Made by a program: the position numbers and the translations under genes | From: Saussurea involucrata | Lineage: Eukaryota; Streptophyta; Magnoliopsida; Asterales; Asteraceae | Length of the DNA: 64,000 bases | Assembly (NCBI GenBank): GCA_033807775.1 | Contig: CM066317.1 | Location: 39,931,870-39,995,869, forward strand | Direction of reading: 5' to 3' | The notes under the pieces: generated by a model | Databases searched by the model: none | What the model was told of the DNA's origin: nothing | The model's input: only the letters and a program-made list of their open reading frames with translations | Shown here: in pieces, positions 22,501 through 32,421 of the stretch | Numbering within the stretch: the first letter of the stretch is position 1 | Layout of the letters: each line of letters begins with the position of its first letter

Positions 22501-23055
22501 TTACATGCTGTTAAACGTATCTTTCGTTATTTACGTGGTACTGCTAATCTTGGCCTTTGGTACCCGAAAGAGACAGGTTTTGGGCTTTCCGCTTACTCGG
22601 ATGCGGATCACGCGGGATGCATGATGGACCGCAAGAGCACTTCGGGACACATCCAATTCTTGGGAGATAGCCTGGTAAGTTGGGCATCAAAGAAACAATA
22701 GTGCGTATCCACGTCAACTGCCGAGGCCGAGTACGTGGCCGCCGCGAGCTGCTGCTCTCAAGTCATCTGGATGAGGACACAACTTAAGGACTATGGGTTC
22801 ACGTATGTCAAAATCCCAATATACTGTGACTCCAAGAGCGCCATTGCAATTTCAAGTAACCCAGTTCAACACACAAAGACGAAGCACATCGACGTTCGGT
22901 ATCATTTCATTAAAGATCACGTCGAAAGAGGTACCGTCGAACTCTACTTCATCAATACAGAACATCAGTTAGCAGACCTCTTTACCAAAGCCTTGGACGA
23001 AAAACGCTTTAAAACTCTTGTGTTCAAGCTCGGTATGCTAAACCTGAAGACTTAA
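19572..23055 (+). pseudogene. Ty1/copia pol of element P (protease, integrase, RT, RNase H), broken
   Basis: The aspartic protease motif reads WYLDSRCSKHMTG: the Gly of the DSG active-site triad is Arg (AGA at 19599-19601). Integrase has its HHCC finger (LWHRRLSHLNF, LCGACEKGK) and core acids in HMDLCGP, IRTDNGTEF and GVVERRNRT. A one-base shift at the C-run near 21175 moves the linker and RT to another frame. RT has TKWIFKNK, QMDVKTAFLYG, ALYGLKQAPRAWY and YVDDIIFGS near 22108. A second shift near 22503 and an in-frame TAG at 22699-22701 (probably from CAG) interrupt RNase H (YSDADHAGC, STAEAEYVA, KTKHIDVRYHF). The stop TAA is at 23053-23055. As read, no complete enzyme chain can be made. 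Confidence 0.9.
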
Positions 23056-23328
23056 TCCGACTGTGTACCTTTACAAGTTCCATACCTCTACGAGTAACTG
23101 TCCCCTCATCATCCGGAGTTAACACTCTTGCTGCTTGAGCATACACTTCCTCGCACTGGTATTCTACTTGTCTCGGTTACTTAGTTAGCTTTAGTCTCTG
23201 TATTCTTTAGGTAGATTTCGTCTATTTTTCTGGATTATCTCTTTCTTCGTGTGTTTCTTTTCATTCATACCATCGTTTGTTTCGTTTACTTCATTATCTC
23301 TGTGCTTACACCATCTGCCATTGTGTCC

Positions 23329-23591
23329 AGGGGGAGCACACTGCGACATCAGGTAAGTTTACTCATACTTTGAGGGGGAGCGTCACACACAGTTTTGTTT
23401 TCCTTTACGCGTCAAAAGGTTTTATGTGTGTGGGCACTCCTATGTCTAAATTATTGTCCTCACTTGAGGGGGAGCGACACAGTTACTCTGTTAAACGCCC
23501 ACACTATCTGTATATCGGACCTCTCCACTACACCCTACTGCACGATTCGAGGGGGAGCAATGGCATTCCCATGCTCAGTCTGAGGGGGAGC
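23329..23591 (+). repeat. Five PPT-like AGGGGGAGC blocks
   Basis: Copies lie at 23329-23337, 23371-23381, 23465-23475, 23548-23558 and 23581-23591, mostly as TGAGGGGGAGC. They resemble the true PPT (AAAGGGGGAGAT at 28415-28427). A further one is inside ORF3 at about 27017. Multiple PPT-like motifs are a known trait of Sireviruses. Confidence 0.85.
23350..23358 (+). promoter_or_regulatory. Consensus 5' splice donor upstream of ORF3, element P
   Basis: CAG/GTAAGT is a perfect match to the plant donor consensus (exon end 23352). With the acceptor at 24640 it would remove a 1288-nt leader intron holding most of the purine blocks and the CCGG array, placing the ORF3 ATG close to the junction. Confidence 0.45.
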
Positions 23592-23686
23592 AAGAGACGG
23601 ATCTCCTAACAAGGTTCCGTTTTCTGAGAATTCCCGAAACAGAACACACCAGAGTTATCTGGATACTCTTGTTTTCCAGACAGTAT

Positions 23687-24495
23687 CCGGACCGGGTCAA
23701 TCCGGGTCGGTCGTGAACCCGGACAACACCCGGGTTATATAACTCACCCGGGCCCTTCGACACTTGCCCATCCGGACTTTTCCATCCAAAACCCTAACCC
23801 CTAACACGCTCTCTCTCTCTCTCTCGCTCGGACTTCGCTCCTTTTGGCCGATTCACACACGCATTCAATCCCAAACTCAGGTATGTTGTTCGCACGTCTC
23901 TCTCGATCCTTACCACTATGTCGTGATCCCCTTCACTCCCAAACAGACCCCGATTTGGTTCTCCTTTTTGGATCTGAAACCCAGGTTCGGGTCCCCACGA
24001 TTTGTGGGTCGTTTGTGCTCATCTAACTGAAATACACTCAATGTGTCGCCTCGCATCACACTTGTCACTGCACTCACACTGGCCTTGGCCCATGTTTTGG
24101 TAGTTCATTCGTTAAGGGTCATCGTCCGGACACATTCATCGTGTCCGGACACGCTCAACTACATGCGTTTTTATCCGGAAACCTTCAATAGTTTCGTATA
24201 TCCATCCGGACAACATCAAGCTCCCGGAGACCTAGTTGTCCGGAAACCTTATGGTTTCCGGTAAGTTCAACTACCGGGTAGTCTTGCGAGTCTGGACACA
24301 TTCGTATCCGGAAAACTAATGTATCCGGGAATTTTGGTCCGGACAACCCCGTTATCCGGACCCATGCACATGCCTATCCGAACACTCTTGTTATTCAGAC
24401 TCCTTGGAGTTATCCGGACACTTGCTATATCTTCATCCGGACAACTCTGTTATCCGGACTCCTTTGCTCTATCCGGACACCAGGTCTTACATCCG
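23687..24495. repeat. Second CCGG array of element P, upstream of ORF3
   Basis: About seven CCGG sites cluster at 23687-23775 and about 17 at 24125-24495, mostly TATCCGGACA-like. The motif class is the same as in the 5' leader, 8.5 kb away, but the spacer sequences differ. Confidence 0.9.
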
Positions 24496-24630
24496 GATTC
24501 CACTAATGATTGTGTCTAATTGGTACCTGTTTTCTTAATAATCCGTCCTCAATCTGTCTCCGATTGAGCCATTCAACGCTAAGGTACGCGCCTATACTTG
24601 TTCTTCTGATTAAGTTCCTAACAGTGCGCC

Positions 24631-24640
24631 CTTTTGACAG
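24631..24640 (+). promoter_or_regulatory. Acceptor-like site before ORF3, element P
   Basis: CTTTTGACAG ends eight bases before the ORF3 ATG at 24649, with CTAAC (branch-point-like) about 20 nt upstream. Element M has TTAACAG two bases before its ORF3 ATG. Confidence 0.45.
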
Positions 24641-24648
24641 ATTTATAC

Positions 24649-27600
24649 ATGGCGGAACAACAACATCTGGAAGACCAAATTCCTCAGGAGGAGGAAATCA
24701 TTGACGAAGTAGCGGATGCTGCCTTGGTTGATCCTGATCATGGCATCGAGTTGGAAGCCAACAATCATTACTTGGATCCGGCGCTTTTCAGACCAAACCC
24801 ACAACATCAGGTCATTCTCGACATTCTGATGCGCCATCCCATTCATGAGGCACTAACTCGCACCGCCGACGTTCCTTTGCTCTACGTTCTACAAGTCTGG
24901 CTGACGGCACAAGTCCGTACGATTGGCAACACTCAGACCATCACGGCGCAAATAGACAACCAGCCTTTTACTCTGACGCCAGACTCTTTTCGCCAATTAC
25001 TTTCACTACCGGAAGCCACTGCCAACAACCACGAACGGTACGATCCTGCCGTTAACGATGCTACACTTTGCACCCAAATGCGTGCCCTTGGTTACAACTC
25101 CGACCTTCAACGGCCATCAGTCTTCAATCGCAAGTTCTTGGCGCCAATTTGGTACACCCTCTTCACCATACTCAATTGCTGCCTATCCGCCCGATGGAAA
25201 GGTATTGACCAATGTACAGGCGACTTTCTGCGACTTGTTCACGCCGTGTGCTACAACCGCCACGTCGACTTCGCCATGATCATCTGGCGTGAACTTGTGA
25301 CCACCATTCGACACATCGGCGGAACCAAACAGAAGAAGTTCCTTCCATATCCGCGTTTCCTTTCGCTTGCCGTTCGTCAACACATGGATGCAAATCCCGC
25401 CATTCCAAGACGAATCACACATCCGGTATGCCCCATCAGAAACCTCCAATTCATGGTGATCCGCAACCCATCCGATGCGGTCGCCTCGCCCATTCCTGCC
25501 GCCCTACTAGCCATAGCCGATCCCGCTGCACCTGGGGTAGTTGCTTACAGGGGAGAGTTAGGAAATCCCATGGTCCAGCCAGAGCCGGAGGGACCTGCCC
25601 AGGGAAATAGGCCTGAGAAACGTGAGGGTCCTAGGACGAGAGGAGGAAGGGCCCGACAAGCAGGTGTTGTCGGGCGGGGAACGTTAGTTGTGAGAGGAAG
25701 GGGAACGAGAGTAGGTGGTGCAGCGGAATCGCAACCCGGTTCCAGCTCACCCCAAGCCGGTCCATCTTCGAGACCACGCCTACATCACTCCACCGAACCA
25801 TATATCACCGAACCCCCCTCTCCCAGTACGCAAGTCGAAGATGTGGAATCCGACTCCACGGACTCCGATACCGACCGAAACATCCGCCTGAGACAAATAC
25901 CTCACGGTATCGGACCCAACCCTGATTTTACCATTGGCATTCCACTTGAATCACCTCCACATACTGGAACTGAACCTATCACTAGGACATCCGAGGGAGA
26001 TATAGGTGTTGAGTTAGATCATGCGAGACGGAGAGAACTGCGTTCAAAGTTGAACCAGGAAAGATCGAGCCGTAAAGATAACGAGGCTCAAGAGCGACCC
26101 CAGCCGAGTGATATCCAGGTCGCCACATCTGCTATCCCGTCTCATCCGTTGGGACGGGGTATTGAAACAGCCTCCGTGGACCTAGCGGAGCAATTGCACA
26201 CCCCGCATAGCCACTCATCCGTCTCACAACAGACGGATGTTTCAATATTACACGGGGAACACGCACAACTTCCACCGGCCTCTCATTCGGAGAGTGTTGG
26301 TGTTGAAATAAGAGACCAGCAGCCCCCGGTCTCGACTTCTTTGTGTGCACCATCGAGTCTAGAGCCTATTGTTACTGAACATTCTTCGCCTAGGACACTT
26401 GATGCGGAACTACACCAAGTCGCGGCTCTTAGTGACCTGACCGGAACGTCTATAGTGTCTCCGTCTGCCGGAACACGAGGATTGGACGGAAATCCTACCA
26501 CAGTTAATATCACGCCAGCTGTGAACGTAGGTGGCTCTACCTCTACGGTAGGTGCCTCAGCGGGTACTCTAAGTGAGCCCGGCGTTATTTTACCCGACTT
26601 TGTGTCCAAAGGGTCTCTGGACAGCACCCTTGAGGCTGTCCGACAGGTTATGGAGCAACAAATGCAGGAACATGTAGCCGCTGAACTTGCCAAAGCGATG
26701 CATGCTATCAAAGGAAAGAGCCATCTAGTCGACACAGAAACCGTCTTTGTGCCTCCACCGCCTCAACCGCAACCCACTTATTCGGTGGACACTCTGAAGA
26801 CGATGCTCTTGGCCCAACTGCTCCAGGAATCCGACACCACCGCATCTGCCGAAGCAGACCTGATCTCAGTTCTTCATTCCCAGGTCACTGCTCCTTCTTC
26901 GACCATCATATCACGCCTTGACGCCATTGACTCGACCCTCAATGACTACAACAAAGCGCTTGCCAAGCCGGCGGTCTCAAACGCAAGCACGATGACCAGG
27001 AGGATCCTGATCACCGTGAGGGGGAGAAGCGTCTACGCCTAACCGAGACCGCCTCCCTGATCCAGCCTGCAGCGACATCAGTGGTTCAACAGGAACCCCC
27101 AACTACGGCAACTTCAACAGAAACACCCGAAGCCGAGTTGTCGTTAGCACAGATGGTCATCGACATGGATATTTCAGATGACGAAGCCCCAACGGTTGAA
27201 AAGCCTGAGGGTTCAACACAAAAATTGGTCACACAAGAACCATCAGACATGCCGACACTCACCATGATTGATCCTGCATGTGAAACCAACCCGGAAATCG
27301 AAGACGCATGGTACGAAAAAGCTGCCAGAGCCGTAAACTTCGAGGTAAACCTGGTGTTTCCCACTGATGAAGACGACAACGTTGATTACGACCAGTTTCT
27401 GCTTCAGAACTTATATGGTACGCCTCCCGTTCACTCGACTCAACCCGCTACGACTTCAGATCAACCCGAAAGCTCCAATGCAGAAATCCCGACATCTCCT
27501 CAGCAAACGACAGCTCCTGATCTTACTCCCCCTCCTCGGCAACAAAACCGTTGGGAGAAGATCACGGTCTTTATTCCTCATCTAGAGGAATCTCTGAAGA

Positions 27601-28433
27601 AGCTGTTTGTTCACCGAATTCGCCCGATCGAGCCGACCTTCTGTCTTGGCATCTACAGTCCTGATCCAGCACGCCAACTCCGATACGTAGAAGCCATGAA
27701 GCGGTGTCTCCCGAGAGACCAGGTTCGAACCAAACATAAAATTTCAGAGGTGCTAAAAATTCAGTCAAACCGAATTATGAAAATCGTCTTTCCCGTGTTC
27801 ACTGTTCGACGTGAAGACGGAAAATAATGGATTTTTTCTGAAGCTGACTTTAAGCATCTCCATCCGTTCGACCTCCTGGTTATTCTGAGAGATCTTCGCA
27901 CCAGAACCATCTGACCGCTTGCTGTAACAAAGGCGCTCGAAGCGGTTCGTCGATTCCTCGTCCGATCTATTATGATGTCTTATCTTACGGACTTTCAAAT
28001 GGCAATCGAGAACCGATCAAAGAAGGTAAATCTGCTCAAACCGAATCTAAAAGCTCCTGAACTGTCAATGTATCCCGAGAATGCAATGCTGCTTCAACCG
28101 GAATTTGGGATCGTCTTCCTCAACGCTAAAAAAGAAAAGAAGTTTATGAGGTTCAATCAAGTAGATCGATTTTGCGACGGCACACTGCTCAAAGTTCAAG
28201 ACGCTCTTCGGAAGATCATCAAGCACGAATCCGAAAATCCAAAGGTATCCTATGTACCCAATCTGAATGAAAGAACTGCTCAGACTGCTTTGGATATGGT
28301 TGAAGAACGTCTCGACTACCGTCGCGCCATCAGATTCTTTGAGGTTCATTTCGCACTTCGCAAACGTTGTGTCTACAACTGGCAAGAGATCGAACGCGAA
28401 CTCGAACTTCAAATCAAAGGGGGAGATTGTTAG
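24649..28433 (+). pseudogene. ORF3 of element P (conserved Sirevirus third ORF), broken
   Basis: The first ATG of the frame is at 24649 (MAEQQHLEDQ). The N-terminal 250 residues form a folded-looking domain with PIHEALTRT, FTLTPDSFRQLLSLPE, a Trp-rich centre (PIWYTLFTIL, MIIWRELV) and LPYPRFLSLAV. The order is paralleled in ORF3 of element M. A Pro/Ser/Thr-rich middle follows, then a short coiled coil (VMEQQMQEHVAAELAKAM). The C-terminal domain includes YPENAMLLQPEFGIVFLN and a MRFNQVDRFCDGTLLKV block. Lesions are a frameshift near 26985, TAA at 27825-27827 and TGA at about 27912. The final codons run through the PPT, and the stop TAG (28431-28433) is supplied by the 3' LTR. Function is unknown; no signal peptide or membrane span is visible. 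Confidence 0.8.
28415..28427 (+). other. Polypurine tract of element P
   Basis: AAAGGGGGAGAT directly precedes the LTR start TGTTAG. The tract is also read as Lys-Gly-Gly-Asp in the ORF3 frame. Confidence 0.9.
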
Positions 28434-28707
28434 GGTAGAATTTATGTTGATTTTAAGTTCAAGGGTTTAAATTGTATTTGTTTAAACTTAGTCCATAGTG
28501 AACGGGCCGTGGGCTTGTTAACCACGGGCCCGAACTATATAATGTTGTATTAGCCTAGAAAAATAGGTTAATCATCTCATTAGCTTTCCTACTCTTATTG
28601 TAAACTCTCTGATTGAAAGCTTAATACAGGGATGACCAGTTGAAATCATTGTTCTTATTTGCTTATTATTTCGATTTCATTATTGTTGCACGGATCTGGA
28701 TTCTACA
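28428..28707 (+). repeat. 3' LTR of element P (280 bp)
   Basis: Same length and, by eye, same sequence as 14630-14909. It ends ATTCTACA and is followed by the second GCAGG. Confidence 0.95.
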
Positions 28708-28712
28708 GCAGG
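28708..28712. repeat. Target-site duplication GCAGG (right) of element P
   Basis: Matches 14625-14629 exactly; gag of element M resumes here. Confidence 0.95.
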
Positions 28713-30326
28713 GCTAGCACAAAGTATACCTTTGGCATTGGAAATGAGAGGAACTATCAGTTCTTCAGATTTCTTACCAATTATATCCACTTTAAGTCTA
28801 GGAGTAGATCGCTGAATAAATCCAGGGATCTTGTTCTTAGAAGTAGAGGGATAAGTCACTGAAGCTTTAGAAGCATTCAGCTTAGGTACACAAGTACCCT
28901 TCTGAGGTTTTTGGTTAAAAACAATTCCTTTACCTTTGTCTTTAGAGACTGAAGTAGGTTTTGGATAAACAATTTTCTCTTTACCTTTAGAAGTTAAGGT
29001 AGAGATTTCCTCAGGGATGGGAGATTTTGAAGAGGAACACTGAGAAGAGAAAGTGTCAGGGATAGAGGATACGAACATTCCAAACTTAAGCATGGAACGG
29101 TCAGTGGTTGGTTCTAGAGTTTCATCTTTGTAACCAAGACCATGTTTATCACTCAGAGGAATCTGAGACTTAATTATCTCAGTGATCGTTGTTGAGGATT
29201 TATACCATCCATCAACAGTAGCTTTTTCAGCTTTTAATGCAGCGATAGCTTCTTCGCGCTCGATTTTGACTAGCTGATTTATGTGAACTTGATCTTTAAA
29301 ATCTTCTTCAATTTTAGAAAGCTTTTCTATTTGAAGGTGACAGTTTTTAAGCTGTTCAGCGAGATCAAGGTTTTGATTTTCATTAACAGTTTTGCCATTC
29401 ATGGCTTCATATAAACTTCTGGTCAGCAGATCGATTTTTCGAAGACTATCAGTTTCATCAATATTTAAAATATTGGTAAAGAAGGAAGGTGATACCTTAG
29501 TAGCAGAGGTTGAAGTAGAGGGAATGTCAGACTTTTCTTCCTCATCTTCGATTTTGGCCATGAGACATAGATTGGCTTCATCATCATCTTCAGAGTCAGA
29601 TGATTCTTTTTCGTCAGAGGCAGCCCAATTATAGTCAGCCATCAGGCCTTTGCCTTTCTTCTTAAAGGTTTTCAGCTTTGAACACCTTTCTTTCAGCTTT
29701 TTGTATTTTTCATCTCTAGTCCTGGGAGTAAAGTTTTTCTTGGGAAAAGCTGAGGATCTAGAGACTTTCTTTGATCTGCACTCGCTAGCAAAATGTCCTA
29801 TCTTTTCACAGTTATAGCAAGTAGAAGTAGCCTTATCAACAGGAGTTGATGATCTTGGCTTATCAGTAATAGCAAGAGGTTTGTTCTTTCTGAAATTTTT
29901 CTTATTGGCGAATCTCCTAAATTTATTAGAAAGGAGAGCCATAGATTCACCAAGATCTGAAGAGTCAGGATCTGATGAACATTCAGAGTTAGTCTCCAAC
30001 TCAGTGATAGTGATAGTAGATCGCTGAGTGGCAGGTGACTCTGAGATTAAAGCAATAGGGGTGCTTTTGGAATCTTTTACAAGATTCTTCTTAAGATAAC
30101 TTGATTGCTCATGATTAAGCATCGTGCCACATAAGGTAGAAAGAGTCATTGATTTTAGATCCTTTGACAGCTTGAGACACATTGAATAACTGTCCCAGCT
30201 TTCAGGTAAACATTCTAAGAACTTTGTCAGTACTTCAAAGTTAGAATATTCCTTACCAACAGTTTTTAGATCTATTATTAAGCAGTTAAAACGTTGGTGT
30301 ACTTCAGAGAGAGATTCATTCTTACC
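28713..30326 (-). pseudogene. Gag 5' part of element M, truncated
   Basis: On the minus strand the reading is open from the truncation at 30326 to the P insertion point. It starts inside the capsid domain (a GKNESLSEVHQRF-type motif) and continues to the zinc knuckle CYNCEKIGHFASEC near 29830. A basic stretch follows, then an acidic stretch with EANLCLMA, a coiled coil at about 29400-29230, and a Lys/Ser/Pro-rich tail. The ATG at 30182 is internal: the frame is open further upstream and homology with other copia Gags continues. The N-terminus and 5' LTR are absent. Confidence 0.8.
29490..29498 (-). promoter_or_regulatory. Candidate 5' splice donor in gag of element M
   Basis: On the minus strand ACTAAG/GTATCA has its exon end at 29496, codon phase 0. 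It occupies the same relative position as CAG/GTATGT in element P: after the knuckle and acidic stretch and before the coiled coil. It is a weaker match to the consensus. Confidence 0.35.
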
Positions 30327-31313
30327 CCCTATACTTATTTACTTATTTTACTTTATACCTTTTACTTTCATAATTTAAATTTACATTTAACACATATAAT
30401 CGTTTATCAACTAAAATACGTTAAAAATACGTTTTAATGTTAACAAGTTACACCATTGTAATCGTCTCTTCGATACGTTCGAAATGAGCCCAATCTTGAA
30501 TTTTTTTGAATTTATATATTTTAATATATATCATATACACTACATCAAAATATTTTTAATATTTACAATTTATACATTTATAATTAATTATTTAATTTAC
30601 GGTACTCTTAGGTAGCGTTTGGTACGCATACTAGATGGGACGGGACGGAACTGAACGAGACTGAACTGGATGGGACGGGACGGGACTGAACTGAAGGAGA
30701 TAATTTTAATCTAAGTTACGTTGAAAATACATCGATCATTTTGTGCATACTCTGTAACTGCAAATACTTCAGCTCCAAACACACATGAATCATCATTCGC
30801 CAAATACCCATTTTGACAATTCTTAAATGAGTCCAGTGATACCGACTTGTCAAAACCCCATTTAATATTCTTCTCGTGAAACTTTCTCCTATTGCCATTC
30901 ATGATATCTATAAACACATTCAAATAATAATAATTTAAAACGATTTAACGAATTAGTTAATATATGATTATTATGTTAATGCGATAGGAGTGTAAAACAA
31001 AATTGAAAAAATAATAAGAGATGTACCATAAATTAAATAATTAACTATAAGGGTATGAATTTTAAATATAAAAAATATTTTTTTATGTAGTGTATAACTG
31101 TATATGATATATATTAAAATATATAAATCCAAAAAAATTCAAGATTGGGCTCATTTCGAACGTATCGAATGGACGATTATAATGGTGTAATTTGTTAAAA
31201 TTAAAACGTATTTTTTAACGTATTTTAGTTAATAAACGATTATATGTGTTAAATGTAAAATTAAAATAATGAAAGTAAAAGGTATAAAGTAAATTTAGTA
31301 AATAAGTATAGGG
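30327..31313. mobile_element. Mutator-like inverted-repeat unit with captured MATH fragment
   Basis: Arms at 30327-30608 and 31022-31313 are inverted copies of about 285 bp, roughly 85-90% similar by eye. Both contain GGGCTCATTTCGAACGTATC-type and AACGATTATATGTGTTAAA-type words in opposite orientation. The 410-bp centre holds a MATH-domain fragment and a TAGCGTTTGGTACGC start typical of short plant transposons. The left end abuts truncated gag, while the right arm continues into further terminal-repeat sequence, so the left terminus is probably incomplete. The layout is that of a Pack-MULE. Confidence 0.65.
30711..30923 (-). pseudogene. MATH (TRAF-homology) domain fragment
   Basis: The minus-strand translation contains KWGFDKSVSLDSFKN, then NGYLANDDSCVFGAEVFAV, the hallmark end of plant MATH domains (WGF...L..F....GYL.ND.C.FGAEV). 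A possible acceptor TTTATAG precedes it, suggesting one captured exon. Only about 60 residues remain, so no function is expected. In plants MATH domains occur in large families of protein-interaction adaptors and ubiquitin-specific proteases. Confidence 0.75.
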
Positions 31314-31650
31314 GTTGAAAGTGTAACATTTCATTTTAAATTCATAAAATTGAACGAAAGCGGGGGTGAACAGTGGGATTCCTTCGCGATCGCGGTTCAA
31401 ATTTTCAAAAATGGTCCCTGGAATTTTTCAAAAATGGTCCATTGCAATTGAAAAGTCACAAAATAATCCCACCGCGGGATGAGCCCGCGATCGCGGGTTC
31501 CATTTTTCAAAAATGGTCCCTGCAAGTTTAAAAAAGTGTCAAAAATGGTCCCTGGCCCCCGATCGCGGAAAAAAGGGTATTTTTGCAAAGTGTGAGATAT
31601 TTAGGGTATTTTGGTAACAGTTGGTTTAACTTAGGGTATTTTAATTAATT
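31218..31650. repeat. Terminal-repeat-like segment, copy 1
   Basis: It shares AACGATTATATGTGTTAAA, AAGTATAGGGGTTGAAAG, several TTTCAAAAATGGTCCCTG and GCGATCGCGG words, and TTAGGGTATTTT ends with 31788-32270. The GGTCCCTG and GGGTATTTT words are typical of Mutator-like terminal repeats. The first 95 bp overlap the right arm of the inverted-repeat unit. Confidence 0.65.
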
Positions 31651-31787
31651 TCCCTTTTAATAATATAGTTAATGTTATAACCACTTAATGGAGAAGTTGT
31701 TGGAGTCTTTGTTTTTCATATTTTGATTTTTTATTCTCTATTTTTGGAGAAATTTTGGAGAATTTGTTGTAGATGCTCTCTATTTTT
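31651..31787. other. Spacer between the two terminal-repeat-like copies
   Basis: AT-rich, with TTTTTGGAGAAATTTTGGAG-like words resembling a short MITE. No further call is possible. Confidence 0.35.
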
Positions 31788-32270
31788 AACGTATTTTAGT
31801 TAATAAACGATTATATGTGTTAAATGTAAAATTAAAATAATGAAAGTAAAAGGTATAAAGTAAAAGGTATAAAGTAAATTTAGTAAATAAGTATAGGGGT
31901 TGAAAGTGTAACATTTCATTTTAAATTCGTAAAATTGGGCGAAAGCGGGGGGTGAACAGTGAAAGCGGGGGTGAACAGTGTCAAACGCAGGTCAAATTTT
32001 CAAAAATGGTCCCTGGAATTTTTCAAAAATGGTCCCTTGCAATTGAAAAGTCACAAAAATAATCCCATCGCAGGATGAGCCCGCGATCGCGAGATTCCAT
32101 TTTTCAAAAATGGTCCCTGCAAGTTTAAAAAAGTGTCAGAAATGGTCCCTGGCCCGCGATCGTGGGCTCCCATCGCGGAAAAAAGGGTATTTTTGCAAAG
32201 TGGGAGAGATTTAGGGTATTTTGGTAACAGTTGGTCAAACTTAGGGTATTTTAATTAATTGCCCTTATTA
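31788..32270. repeat. Terminal-repeat-like segment, copy 2
   Basis: Direct repeat of 31218-31650, with a duplicated AAAGGTATAAAGT and a duplicated GAAAGCGGGGGTGAACAGTG. The GCGATCGC palindromes are retained. Confidence 0.65.
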
Positions 32271-32421
32271 AAATATTACATTTAATAAAATAGAAAAAAG
32301 TTCTTCTAAACATTTAGTTTCAATGATCTTTTTGACAGAATTATAGAAAAATCATTTCTCCCCACTAAACAATCATTTTGAGAGAGTTCTTAAATTTTGC
32401 GAATTTTACGATCTCTGTCAT
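32271..32421. other. AT-rich flank of element B
   Basis: Unassigned AT-rich DNA directly left of LTR B1. GTCAT (32417-32421) would be the left target duplication of element B; the right one is outside the window. Confidence 0.4.

Larger units (their letters stand above)
23056..24648 (+). other. Spacer between pol and ORF3 of element P
   Basis: This 1.6-kb non-coding stretch holds five PPT-like AGGGGGAG blocks, a consensus splice donor at 23350-23358, a CT-repeat at about 23809-23827, a second donor CAG/GTATGT near 23880, and a CCGG array. It ends in an acceptor-like CAG at 24640, eight bases before the ORF3 ATG. Small ORFs here are not supported as genes. Confidence 0.75.
14630..28707 (+). 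mobile_element. Complete Sirevirus-like Ty1/copia element P
   Basis: The 14.08-kb element has 280-bp LTRs, PBS, gag, pol, ORF3, PPT and a perfect 5-bp target duplication GCAGG. It is inserted into gag of element M in the opposite orientation. Integrase precedes RT, Gag has a coiled-coil extension, and a third ORF follows pol, all Sirevirus traits. The two LTRs look identical base for base, implying recent insertion. Yet the coding region has in-frame stops at 16314, 22699, 27825 and 27912, frameshifts near 18303, 21175, 22503 and 26985, and a damaged protease motif. The 280-bp LTR is short for this lineage. Confidence 0.95.
4861..30326 (-). mobile_element. Sirevirus-like Ty1/copia element M, 5'-truncated, split by element P
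   Basis: Read on the minus strand, the order is gag (30326-28713, then 14624-14314), pol (14296-11062), a third ORF (10113-6191), polypurine tract and 3' LTR (5791-4861). Gene order, integrase before reverse transcriptase, long coiled-coil Gag and a third ORF after pol fit the Sirevirus lineage of Ty1/copia. The 5' LTR and gag start are missing: gag stops abruptly at 30326 against a Mutator-like repeat. All three ORFs carry stops or frameshifts, so this is the older of the two Sirevirus-like copies. Confidence 0.85.

Noticed and set aside
24584..24640. A 57-nt intron just before ORF3 (AAG/GTACGC to GACAG)
   Set aside because: It is shorter than usual plant introns. The perfect donor at 23352 is a better partner for the same acceptor.
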